Source of the DNA: Parabacteroides timonensis
GTDB lineage: Bacteria; Bacteroidota; Bacteroidia; Bacteroidales; Tannerellaceae
Direction: 5' to 3'
Length of the DNA stretch: 64,000 bases
NCBI RefSeq assembly: GCF_900128505.1
Contig: NZ_LT669941.1
Coordinates: forward strand, 4,291,010 to 4,355,009
The notes beneath the pieces are model-generated. The model made no database searches. It was given only the letters and a program-made list of their open reading frames with translations, and had not been told where the DNA came from. The position numbers and the translations under genes were made by a program. Shown here piece by piece: positions 23,881 through 32,557 of the stretch (within the stretch, counting starts at the first letter, position 1; the number at the start of each line of letters is the position of its first letter).

Positions 23881-25248
23881 ATGATGAAAACACAAATAAC
23901 AACAAAATATGGATTAAGGCTTGCCTGTCTGTTGCTTGCAAGCTATGTGTCGGAGATGCATGCCCAGGCTGTCTGGACGGTCGATTCCTGTATGCAATAT
24001 GCCATAGAGAGGAATGTCAGCCTGAAAAACAGCAGGCTCGATACCCGCATTGCCCGTGAAGATTTTACAGCTGCTATTGGCGACTTTCTGCCTTCAGTGA
24101 GTACGACGGGCGCTTTGGGAAAACGTTTGGGACGCTCCGTCGATCCTAAGACAAATATGTACACCTCTTCCTCTTTTCTTGAAAGCACGATGGGACTGGA
24201 TATCTCTTTGCCGGTATTCGATGGTTTCACCCGTGTAAACCGTGCACAGTTTACCCGCCTGAACCAGCAGATCAGCGGCCTGACGGAGAAAGTGGAAGAA
24301 AACCGGATCGCGTTTGAAGTGATGGATGCCTATTATCTCCTTCTTTTTGAAAAGAAGATGTATGAACTGGCCTCCGAACAGCGTAGACTAAGTGAACGAT
24401 ATCATGAGCAGATGCTGGAATTTGTTGAATTGGGTCTACGTGCCCCTTCCGATTTGCAAGAAGTGAAAGCCCGGTTGCAGTCTGATATCTATCAGGAAAC
24501 GGTGAAAGAGAATAGCTGTCGTTTATCGTTACTGGCTCTTAAAGAGTTGTTGCAGATGAGAGGGACGGACACGCTGGCGATCAGTGGGGATGAAATTACT
24601 GCCCGGGAAATACCCCTTATACAGGATTTTTCGGCAGAAGATGTTTATCTGCAATCGGAGGAGGCTTTGCCCCAGTTCCGTATAATGGATTTGCGGGAAA
24701 AGGCCTCCCGTAAGTCGTTGGCAATTGCTTCGGGGGCTTTTTCTCCTTCCATCCGGGCCGAGTTCAGCCTTTATTCCGGCTATTATGATACGGAGAAGGA
24801 TGCGCAAGGGCATATCACCTCTTTTGGCGATCAGATGAAGAATAATCTGAATAAATATATTGGAGTCCGTGTTTCTATTCCGATATTCAGCGGACTGTCA
24901 CGCCTCACTTCGGTACGGAAAGAACGTTTCCGTCTTCGTAAAATAAGGAACGATAACGATCAGCAACGTATCTCCTTATATAAGGAAATAGAAGATGCTT
25001 GTCTGTCTTTACAGGCTGCTGCACAGGAACACTGGCAGGCAGAACTGCAACTTCGTACCGCCACCACTACCTTAAAGGAGAATGAGGAACGATGGGAGGA
25101 AGGCCTGATCTCCGTATTCGAACTGATGGAAAAGCGAAATCTTTATATCTTGGCAAAAGCAGAGCTGATGCGGACACAATTGCAATATGACCTGAAAGAC
25201 CGGATGGTGCGATTCTATCAGTCAGGATCATTTTTAGGAATAAAATAA
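23881..25248 (+). CDS. TolC-family outer membrane efflux protein
   Basis: A 455-aa outer membrane channel with signal peptide (GLRLACLLLASYVSEMHAQA). Two repeats of long alpha-helical and beta segments are typical of the outer membrane efflux family; for example LPVFDGFTRVNRAQFTRLNQQ in the first half mirrors IPIFSGLSRLTSVRKERFRL in the second. It forms the exit duct of a tripartite pump. It is the first gene of a five-gene plus-strand operon (TolC, adaptor, permease, ATPase, permease) and starts directly behind a sigma-54 promoter. Gaps between the genes are 15-20 bp. The ATG at 23881 is used, followed by a second ATG. Confidence 0.93.
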   Translation: MMKTQITTKYGLRLACLLLASYVSEMHAQAVWTVDSCMQYAIERNVSLKNSRLDTRIAREDFTAAIGDFLPSVSTTGALGKRLGRSVDPKTNMYTSSSFLESTMGLDISLPVFDGFTRVNRAQFTRLNQQISGLTEKVEENRIAFEVMDAYYLLLFEKKMYELASEQRRLSERYHEQMLEFVELGLRAPSDLQEVKARLQSDIYQETVKENSCRLSLLALKELLQMRGTDTLAISGDEITAREIPLIQDFSAEDVYLQSEEALPQFRIMDLREKASRKSLAIASGAFSPSIRAEFSLYSGYYDTEKDAQGHITSFGDQMKNNLNKYIGVRVSIPIFSGLSRLTSVRKERFRLRKIRNDNDQQRISLYKEIEDACLSLQAAAQEHWQAELQLRTATTTLKENEERWEEGLISVFELMEKRNLYILAKAELMRTQLQYDLKDRMVRFYQSGSFLGIK

Positions 25249-25263
25249 ACACAATAATATACT

Positions 25264-26523
25264 ATGAACAACAACATGGATACCCCGGTCGAACGGAAAT
25301 CCCGTTTGAAGAAGAAACATATTTACGCAATGACAGGAGGAATATTCCTCGTTATCTGTATTCTCTATTTTATCTTTCGCGATACCTCTTCTTCCATGAA
25401 GGTGGATAAAGAGCGGTTGACCATTTCTTCTGTCACTTTAGGAGAATTTAATGACTATATTCGCGTAATCGGCCAGGTGATTCCTGATCGTATCATTTAT
25501 CTGGATGCTATCGAGGGAGGACGCGTGGAAGAGCGCCTGATTGAAGAGGGTGCACAGGTGAAAGCCGGAGATGTAATTCTCCGACTGAGTAATCCATTAT
25601 TGAATATCGGTATCCTGCAAAGTGAAGCTGACCTGGCTTATCAGGAAAACGAACTTCGTAATACACGCCTGAGTATGGAACAGGAACATCTTCGTCTGAA
25701 ACAGGATCGAATCGGTCTTAGTAAAGAATTAGTCCAAAAGGAACGCCGCTATAAGCAGTACGAGCGTCTTTACAACAAACAATTGTTAGCCCGTGAAGAT
25801 TATCTGCAGGCGAAAGAGGATTATGATGCAGCACGTGACCAGCTGGATGTAGTAGACCAGCGCATCAAACAGGACGACCTGTTCCGTAGTAGCCAGTTGG
25901 AAAGTCTGGATGAGAATATCCGTAATATGAAACGCAGCCTGGCATTGGTACGTGAACGTTTGGAAAACCTGAAAGTGAAAGCTCCGGTGAGTGGTCAGTT
26001 AGGAAACCTGGAAGCCCAGATCGGACAGTCTATCGCTCAGGGAGAACGGATCGGTCAGGTCATTACTCCGGAACTGAAAGTGGAAGCCAAGATAGATGAA
26101 CATTATGTGGAACGTGTCATGCCGGGCCTGCCTGCCAGCTTTGAACGCGAAGGTAAATTGTTCAATATGGAAGTGACTAAAGTATACCCGGAAGTGCGCG
26201 AAGGCCAGTTCCGTACAGACCTGCATTTTACAGCAGACCGTCCTGAGAATATACGTGCCGGACAGACCTATCACCTTAATTTGCAACTGGGTGATCCGGT
26301 ACAGGCTATCCTGGTTCCCCGTGGTAGTTTTTACCAGGCAAGCGGTGGCCAGTATGTGTATGTGGTGGATGAAGATGAAACGACTGCCCGTCGTCGTCCG
26401 GTGAAGATCGGCCGTCAGAACCCGCAGTATTATGAAGTAACCGAAGGGTTGAAGCCTGGTGAGAAGGTGATTATCTCCGGCTATGAATTGTTCGGTGAGA
26501 ATGAACGTTTGATAATCAGATAA
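25264..26523 (+). CDS. HlyD/MacA-type periplasmic adaptor protein
   Basis: A 419-aa membrane-fusion protein. One N-terminal transmembrane helix (IYAMTGGIFLVICILYFIF), a lipoyl-like half motif (GGRVEERLIEEGAQVKAGDVIL), a long coiled-coil hairpin (about residues 115-230) and a second lipoyl half (LKVKAPVSGQLGNLEAQIGQSIAQGERIG) are visible, then beta-barrel and membrane-proximal parts ending in EGLKPGEKVIISGYELFGENERLI. It links the inner-membrane ABC permeases with the TolC-like channel. Its place between those genes supports this. Confidence 0.93.
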   Translation: MNNNMDTPVERKSRLKKKHIYAMTGGIFLVICILYFIFRDTSSSMKVDKERLTISSVTLGEFNDYIRVIGQVIPDRIIYLDAIEGGRVEERLIEEGAQVKAGDVILRLSNPLLNIGILQSEADLAYQENELRNTRLSMEQEHLRLKQDRIGLSKELVQKERRYKQYERLYNKQLLAREDYLQAKEDYDAARDQLDVVDQRIKQDDLFRSSQLESLDENIRNMKRSLALVRERLENLKVKAPVSGQLGNLEAQIGQSIAQGERIGQVITPELKVEAKIDEHYVERVMPGLPASFEREGKLFNMEVTKVYPEVREGQFRTDLHFTADRPENIRAGQTYHLNLQLGDPVQAILVPRGSFYQASGGQYVYVVDEDETTARRRPVKIGRQNPQYYEVTEGLKPGEKVIISGYELFGENERLIIR

Positions 26524-26538
26524 TAAACAAATAAAAGT

Positions 26539-28944
26539 ATGGATTACCTGTCGCAAGTCATAAAAAGCCAGCGGGCCCGAAAGTCACTTTCTGTGGTTAA
26601 CATATTGGGCTTATCCGTTTGTATCTCCGCTGCCCTGTTGATTCTGCTCTATGTCCGTTTCGAACTGAGCTATGATACATTTCACGACGGGGATCGCATC
26701 TACCGGGTGGAAAGTCGCCTGTACGATGGGGAAACACTGACCAACAACTGGGCGACGACCTCCTTCGGGCATGCTCCGGCCATGAGCCGGGAAATTCCAG
26801 GCATTGAGAAGTTTGTACGGTTGACGGCACAAGACCGGGAACAGGTAGTCACTTATCAGGATAAACAGTTTGCTGAGGACCGGTATTGTTATGCCGAACC
26901 TTCTTTCTTTGAACTGTTCAATTTTCCGGTGATAAAAGGGGAGAAGGAAGGCCAGTTGGAACGTCCCAACACGGTTGTCTTGACAAAGAGTGCCGCCCAT
27001 CGTTATTTCGGAGGGGGGGAGCCATTGGGTAAAATTCTGACTTTCCGTACGGCTACGGCAGAGCAGAACTTTGAGGTCACAGGCATAATTGAAGATATGC
27101 CCGCCAATTCGCATCTGCATTATGATTTCCTGCTTTCGTACGCTACCATTCCTAAAGAACGACAGGATATCTGGTATATTCATGGCGTTTATACGTATGT
27201 CCGCCTGGAACCGGGAAAAAGTCCGGAAGAAATTGAAACAGCTTTCCGTGCGATCTCCGATAAATATAAGACTTCAGCATTGAAACATAAGACTTGGCGG
27301 GTCGAGTTGATCCCATTGAAAGATATCCACCTGACTCCGCAGAAGTCGTATGAGAAAGAAGCGAAAGGCAGTCGTACAGCTGTATATATTCTTTCTGTAA
27401 TGGCTGTTGCCTTGCTTTTGATCGGTTGGGTGAATGCACTGAATCTGATGGTTGCCCGTTTCCTTGAACGTGGAAAAGAGTTCGGTGTCCGAAAGGCGTT
27501 TGGTGCTTCCCGCAAACAGATGCTTTTCCAGGGATTGATAGAAGCCGGGATTGTGAATTTACTGGCAGCTCTGATCGCCCTCGGATGGTTGGAGGTTCTG
27601 CTTCCTTTCGTTTATACATGGGCCGGGCAGGATTTTGGAGCGAACACCTTGTTGCAACCGGGTTTCTGGGGTATTGTGGGAACGGTCGTTGCGGCAGGAA
27701 CATTATTTATCGGGATATATCCGTCTTGTCTGTTGATAGGTATTCGCCCTTCGGATATTATGCGTGGAAAATTGTTGCATAGCCGGAAAGGAAATGCGAT
27801 ACGGAAAGCTTTGATCGTTGTACAATTCGTAGCTTCGTTTATCCTGATAACGGGAACGTTTGTAGTTGTCAGCCAAGTACGTTATATGCAAAATGAAACG
27901 GCTTCTGCTTCTTTTAAACAGATACTGGTATTGAAATATCCATCTTTTACCGATGAAATGTCGGTAAAGATGGAGAGTTTTAAGAAGCAACTGAAACAGA
28001 AACCATATATGCGACAAGTGACCGTTTCCGGTGCTGTACCGGGTGTGGAGGTGGCCAACTACTTCACTAATCGTCCGTATGGGAGCGATCCGACCGATGT
28101 GAAGCTTATTCAGATGTTTGCCGTCGATTACGATTATCTGCCGACCTATTCGCCTGAAATGGTTTGTGGAAGAGGTTTCTCTGAAGAATACGGGGATGAA
28201 CTTAATAAAGTCGTCCTGAATGAAGAAGCTGTCCGTCTGCTTGGATTCCCGTCCAGCGAAGCTGCTTTGGGGAAACAACTCACTATGGAAGTAGTGGAGG
28301 AGCCACTGCTGATAATTGGGGTGGCAAAAAATTATCACCAGCAATCGCTGGCAGTTCCTTATAAACCGATCATCTTCTTTATTAAAGAACGGGTGCCGTT
28401 TATCGGGACACCTTATATCTCTCTTCAGATGGATGGGAAGATCGATGCCACACGATTGGCGGAGATCGAACAAACATATCGTGATTTTTTCCCGACTTCG
28501 TTGTTCTCTTATTTCTTCCTCGATGATTTTAACAATCACCAGTATAAAGATGACAGGAACTTTGGTTGGATGTTTGCCTGTTCCGCCCTGTTGGCTGTAT
28601 TTGTAGCTTGTTTGGGATTATGGGTAGTGACGTTCTTCTCCACAATGGCGAGGGTGAAAGAAATCGGTATCCGGAAAGTGTTGGGAGCCGGGAAAGCAAA
28701 TCTTTTTGTAGTTTTGACGCGTGAATTATTACTCCTTACGGTACTGGCCTCCGTGATTGGTATTCCTGTTTCCGCGTTTTTAATGAACAGTTGGCTGGAA
28801 GGTTATGCGTTTCATATCTTGCAGCCCTGGTGGGTGTATGCCGTTGCTTTTGCTTTACTGATGTTTATTGCTTTCTTGACGGTGGTTCGCCAGGTGTGGC
28901 GTATCATTCGCCTGAAACCGATGTATATATTAAGGAGTGAATAA
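26539..28944 (+). CDS. MacB/FtsX-type ABC transporter permease A
   Basis: An 801-aa permease made of two MacB_PCD-FtsX units: a transmembrane helix near residue 20 (VVNILGLSVCISAALLILLYV), a periplasmic domain, three helices near residues 285-400, a second single helix near 430 with periplasmic domain, and three C-terminal helices including KEIGIRKVLGAGKANLF, the FtsX coupling-helix signature, which also occurs in the first half as KEFGVRKAFGASRKQML. It has no ATPase domain; that is supplied by the next gene. It is clearly paralogous to the second permease of the operon (shared VSGAVPG, then GRGF, VVLNEEAVRLLGF and NYHQQSL). Confidence 0.92.
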   Translation: MDYLSQVIKSQRARKSLSVVNILGLSVCISAALLILLYVRFELSYDTFHDGDRIYRVESRLYDGETLTNNWATTSFGHAPAMSREIPGIEKFVRLTAQDREQVVTYQDKQFAEDRYCYAEPSFFELFNFPVIKGEKEGQLERPNTVVLTKSAAHRYFGGGEPLGKILTFRTATAEQNFEVTGIIEDMPANSHLHYDFLLSYATIPKERQDIWYIHGVYTYVRLEPGKSPEEIETAFRAISDKYKTSALKHKTWRVELIPLKDIHLTPQKSYEKEAKGSRTAVYILSVMAVALLLIGWVNALNLMVARFLERGKEFGVRKAFGASRKQMLFQGLIEAGIVNLLAALIALGWLEVLLPFVYTWAGQDFGANTLLQPGFWGIVGTVVAAGTLFIGIYPSCLLIGIRPSDIMRGKLLHSRKGNAIRKALIVVQFVASFILITGTFVVVSQVRYMQNETASASFKQILVLKYPSFTDEMSVKMESFKKQLKQKPYMRQVTVSGAVPGVEVANYFTNRPYGSDPTDVKLIQMFAVDYDYLPTYSPEMVCGRGFSEEYGDELNKVVLNEEAVRLLGFPSSEAALGKQLTMEVVEEPLLIIGVAKNYHQQSLAVPYKPIIFFIKERVPFIGTPYISLQMDGKIDATRLAEIEQTYRDFFPTSLFSYFFLDDFNNHQYKDDRNFGWMFACSALLAVFVACLGLWVVTFFSTMARVKEIGIRKVLGAGKANLFVVLTRELLLLTVLASVIGIPVSAFLMNSWLEGYAFHILQPWWVYAVAFALLMFIAFLTVVRQVWRIIRLKPMYILRSE

Positions 28945-28964
28945 TTTATAAAACAGAAAACTAT

Positions 28965-29639
28965 ATGATTAGAACAGAGAACCTGTCTATGCTCTTCACA
29001 ACTGAAGATGTACAGACCAAAGCATTGAATGAAGTCAGCCTCGAGATAAAGCAAGGCGAATTTGTAGCTATCATGGGGCCTTCGGGTTGTGGTAAATCCA
29101 CTTTGCTGAATATCCTGGGTACATTAGACTCGCCCACTTCCGGTAAATATTACTTCAATGATAAGGAGATCGATAAGATGGGCGAAAGCCAGCTTACTTC
29201 TTTCCGCAAGGGGAATATCGGCTTTGTCTTCCAGAATTTTAATCTGATAGATGAACTGAGTGTTTTTGAGAATGTGGAGCTGCCGCTTGTTTATCTGAAT
29301 GGAAAGAAGAGCGAGCGTAAAAAGAAAGTGATGGAAGTATTAGAACGCATGAATATCGCCCATCGTGCCGGTCATTTCCCGCAGCAGTTGTCGGGTGGTC
29401 AGCAGCAGCGTGTGGCTATTGCCCGTGCCGTGGTGACGGACTGTAACCTGATCCTGGCGGATGAGCCGACCGGCAACCTGGATTCGACCAACGGTGTTGA
29501 AGTAATGGAGTTGCTTAGCGAACTGAACCGGCAGGGGACGACGATCGTGATCGTTACCCACTCGCAGCGGGATGCGAAATATGCCCACCGGGTGATTCAT
29601 TTATTGGATGGAAAGATCGTATCGGAAGAGAGACATTAA
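28965..29639 (+). CDS. ABC transporter ATP-binding protein (MacB/LolD type)
   Basis: A 224-aa ATPase with Walker A GPSGCGKST (residues 38-46), Q loop FVFQNFNLIDELSVFENVELP, signature LSGGQQQRVAIARA, Walker B LILADEPTGNLDS and the H-loop histidine in VTHSQRDAKYAHR. The sequence is of the MacB/LolD/FtsE class that drives mechanotransmission by FtsX-type permeases rather than substrate passage across the inner membrane. It lies between two permease genes and is the only ATPase of the operon, so it probably serves both. Confidence 0.95.
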   Translation: MIRTENLSMLFTTEDVQTKALNEVSLEIKQGEFVAIMGPSGCGKSTLLNILGTLDSPTSGKYYFNDKEIDKMGESQLTSFRKGNIGFVFQNFNLIDELSVFENVELPLVYLNGKKSERKKKVMEVLERMNIAHRAGHFPQQLSGGQQQRVAIARAVVTDCNLILADEPTGNLDSTNGVEVMELLSELNRQGTTIVIVTHSQRDAKYAHRVIHLLDGKIVSEERH

Positions 29640-29656
29640 ATCAGACAATAACGAAT

Positions 29657-32080
29657 ATGATCTTATCAAACTATTGGAACAGCGCCTTACGCAGCCTGAC
29701 AAAGAAAAAAGGCTTCAGTGCGATCAATATCGCAGGTCTGGCAATCGGTATGGCGGCGGCCCTATTGATCCTGACTTATGTAGCTTTCGAATATAGCTAC
29801 GATAATATGCACAGCCGTGCCGACCGTATTTTCCGTGTAGAGGCTCGCTTTTACGAAAATGGTGAACTGACCGATAACTGGGCTTCCAGTTCCGCCGGCT
29901 ATGCCACTGCCATGAAACGTAATCTGGCTGCTGTGGAAGACTATACCCGTGTTGGCAGCCAGTATTATCCGGAACAGATCGTCAAATATAACGAACTCTT
30001 GTATCGTGAAACAAACATCGGATATGCGGAAAAGAACTACTTCGACTTCTTTGACTTCGAACTGCTGAAGGGTGACAAAAACACCTGCCTGGCCGGACCG
30101 AATAAGGTCGTGATTACTGAACGTATCGCCCGTAAATATTTCAAAGGAGCCGATCCGATTGGAAAAATACTGATCTTCCGGAGTAATATCGGTGAAGAGG
30201 CCTGCGAAGTGACCGGCATAATGAAAGACATGCCTATTAATTCGCATGTGCGTTACAGTATGCTGATTTCATATGAAACGCTTCCGAAGTGGATGGATGA
30301 ATACTGGTATCGTCACGAAGTCTATTCATACGTCTTACTGAAATCGGCTGACCTGAAGAAGCAGGTGGAAGAGGCCTTTCCTGCTATGGCGGAGAAATAT
30401 AAAACGGAGGAGGCGTTGAAAAATAAAACGTGGGCAATCGAATTGACCAACCTCCGCGATATCCACCTGACACCTCAAAAAGCGTATGAACCGGAGACAA
30501 AAGGTAATAGTTCTTCTATGTTGGTATTGATCTGTACGGCATTGGCTATCCTGTGCATTGCCTGGATCAATTATATCAATATGACGGTGGCCCGTTCGAT
30601 GGAACGTGCGAAAGAGATCGGCATACGCCGCGCTTCGGGAGCCGGACGCCGGCAAATTGTGGCACAATTCCTTTTCGAGTCGCTGGTGACGAATGGGATT
30701 GCCTTTATCCTGGCTATCGGGCTGATGGAAGCATTGATGCCTGCTTTTAATAATCTGACCGGTCGTGATCTGGGTTTCTCCGTATGGGTAACTACATCGC
30801 TGGGATGGATGCTGTTACTTATTTTTGCGCTGGGAGTGTTTTTGTCTGGCTTCTATCCGGCCACAATCCTTTCCGGCATTAAACCGATCCGGATGTTGAA
30901 AGGAAAGTTTACCCATACGAAGAATGCAACGATTACACGCAAGGTACTGGTTGTATTGCAGTATACGGCATCGCTGACCTTGCTTTGCGGAACGCTGATT
31001 GTGTATGCACAGCTGCAGTTTATGCGGGATGCTTCGCTGGGGGTTCGTGTGGATCAAACATTGGTGTTAAAGTTTCCGGCCCATTGTGAGGAGTTGTCTA
31101 CAAAACTGGAGGCAATGAAAAGAGAGTTGAGGTCTTTGCCATCTGTGAAAAATGTAACTGTCTCCGGAGCTGTTCCGGGAACGGAGGTCACCGATTTCCT
31201 CTCTATCGTTCGCCTGAGTGATGCCACGAAGCAAACCCGGTTGTTGGAAATGCTTAACTGCGATGTGTATTACCTGGATGCGTATGATTTGAAGTTTGTT
31301 GCCGGCCGTGGTTTTGCCGAAGATTTCGGAGGAGATGTTTATAATATCGTCTTGAATGAAGCTGCCGTCCGTACGTTGGGTTTTGCTTCTGCCGATGCTG
31401 CCATCGGGGAACGTCTTTCTGTAGAGACTGTCGACCAGCCGATGCAGATTATCGGTGTGGTGAAAGATTATCATCAGCAATCCCTGAATAAGGATTACAC
31501 GCCTATCTTGTTTGCCTTGCATGATAAGTTGAGTTGGATGAAGCAACGCTACATCTCTGTGGTAATGGAAAACGGTAATCCCCGTGAATTGGTGAAACAG
31601 GCGGAGTCTGCCTGGAACCGTTATTTCCCCGACTCCAGTTACGATTACTTCTTCCTCGACCAATTCTTCGACCAGCAATATCGTCAGGATGAAGTGTTCG
31701 GCTTGATCGTTGCCCTCTTTGCCATACTGGCCATCTTTATTTCCTGTATGGGACTTTGGGTCTTGGTGATGTTCTCTTGCTCGACCCGTGTCCGTGAAAT
31801 GGGCATTCGTAAAGTGTTGGGTGCATCAAAAATACAGCTGTTCTACGAGTTGGGACGCGAGTTCTTTATCCTGATCGGCATTGCGATAGTCATCGCCCTT
31901 CCTTTGTCGTGGTGGGTAATGGATGGCTGGCTGAGTCATTTCACTTTCCGTACCGACTGGAAAACCTGGTTCTTCCTGGTTCCGGTAATTTTGTTGTGTG
32001 TGATTTCCTTGTTGACCATAGGCTGGCAGACTGCTAAAACAATCCTTAGCAAACCTGCACGGTCGTTGCGGTATGAATAA
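29657..32080 (+). CDS. MacB/FtsX-type ABC transporter permease B
   Basis: An 807-aa paralogue of the permease two genes upstream with the same two MacB_PCD-FtsX units: AINIAGLAIGMAAALLILTYV at the start, KEIGIRRASGAGRRQI in the middle and REMGIRKVLGASKIQLF near the end. The two permeases may form a heterodimer around an ATPase homodimer. It is the last gene of the operon and is followed 9 bp later by a strong hairpin terminator. Substrate is unknown; antimicrobial peptides, lipids or bile-related compounds are possibilities from the family but nothing in the sequence decides. Confidence 0.92.
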   Translation: MILSNYWNSALRSLTKKKGFSAINIAGLAIGMAAALLILTYVAFEYSYDNMHSRADRIFRVEARFYENGELTDNWASSSAGYATAMKRNLAAVEDYTRVGSQYYPEQIVKYNELLYRETNIGYAEKNYFDFFDFELLKGDKNTCLAGPNKVVITERIARKYFKGADPIGKILIFRSNIGEEACEVTGIMKDMPINSHVRYSMLISYETLPKWMDEYWYRHEVYSYVLLKSADLKKQVEEAFPAMAEKYKTEEALKNKTWAIELTNLRDIHLTPQKAYEPETKGNSSSMLVLICTALAILCIAWINYINMTVARSMERAKEIGIRRASGAGRRQIVAQFLFESLVTNGIAFILAIGLMEALMPAFNNLTGRDLGFSVWVTTSLGWMLLLIFALGVFLSGFYPATILSGIKPIRMLKGKFTHTKNATITRKVLVVLQYTASLTLLCGTLIVYAQLQFMRDASLGVRVDQTLVLKFPAHCEELSTKLEAMKRELRSLPSVKNVTVSGAVPGTEVTDFLSIVRLSDATKQTRLLEMLNCDVYYLDAYDLKFVAGRGFAEDFGGDVYNIVLNEAAVRTLGFASADAAIGERLSVETVDQPMQIIGVVKDYHQQSLNKDYTPILFALHDKLSWMKQRYISVVMENGNPRELVKQAESAWNRYFPDSSYDYFFLDQFFDQQYRQDEVFGLIVALFAILAIFISCMGLWVLVMFSCSTRVREMGIRKVLGASKIQLFYELGREFFILIGIAIVIALPLSWWVMDGWLSHFTFRTDWKTWFFLVPVILLCVISLLTIGWQTAKTILSKPARSLRYE

Positions 32081-32089
32081 TTCTCAAAG

Positions 32090-32120
32090 AAAAAGTCCCG
32101 GTTGTATGCCGGGACTTTTT
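32090..32120. terminator. bidirectional terminator between efflux operon and thioesterase gene
   Basis: AAAAAGTCCCGG (32090-32101), a 7-base loop and CCGGGACTTTTT (32109-32120) form a perfect 12-bp stem with A- and T-tracts on both sides, suited to the convergent genes on either side. Confidence 0.9.
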
Positions 32121-32142
32121 GTATTTATATAGAAACTCTTTT

Positions 32143-32550
32143 TTATTCTATCGGCTCAAACGGCAACTCCGTATCCTTCCGGTATCCGGAGCCGCTGAAT
32201 GTAGCGATCAGGTCGCCTGCTTCATTCGTAATATTGACCTCACAATTGGCAAGCCTTTTGTGGCTGAACACTTCTTTTGCTTCGGCATAGAGGAATCCTT
32301 TGCTTTCCGCTTTGAAGAAGTTAATATTGGAGGTGATGGATAACGTAAGGCGTGCATGGCTGTTAGTAGCCGCGGCAAAGGCCAGATCGGCCAGTGTAAA
32401 AATAGCTCCACCCTGGCAGACGCCACCTCCATTCAGATGCATCGGCTTTATTTCCATGCGGGCTTTGGCATAACCATTGCCCGTTTCTAATAATTCAACT
32501 CCGGCAAATAATGCAAATTTGTCGCCCTGAAGAAATTCGTTGATCGTCAT
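32143..32550 (-). CDS. PaaI-type hotdog-fold thioesterase
   Basis: A 135-aa protein with the 4HBT/PaaI pattern: KPMHLNGGGVCQGGAIFTLADLAFAAATNS carries the HxNxxGxxxGGxxxxLAD core, followed by LTLSITSNINFFKAESKG. These enzymes hydrolyse acyl-CoA thioesters as dimers or tetramers of the hotdog fold. It lies 7 bp behind cysS on the same strand and is probably read from the cysS promoter, though no functional link is evident. Substrate unknown. Confidence 0.88.
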   Translation of the reverse strand: MTINEFLQGDKFALFAGVELLETGNGYAKARMEIKPMHLNGGGVCQGGAIFTLADLAFAAATNSHARLTLSITSNINFFKAESKGFLYAEAKEVFSHKRLANCEVNITNEAGDLIATFSGSGYRKDTELPFEPIE

Positions 32551-32557
32551 ATCCTGC

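Noticed and set aside
27703..28539. 278-aa minus-strand open frame inside the first permease gene
   Set aside because: Lies wholly opposite a well-supported permease with TM and FtsX motifs; its own product has no recognisable domain.
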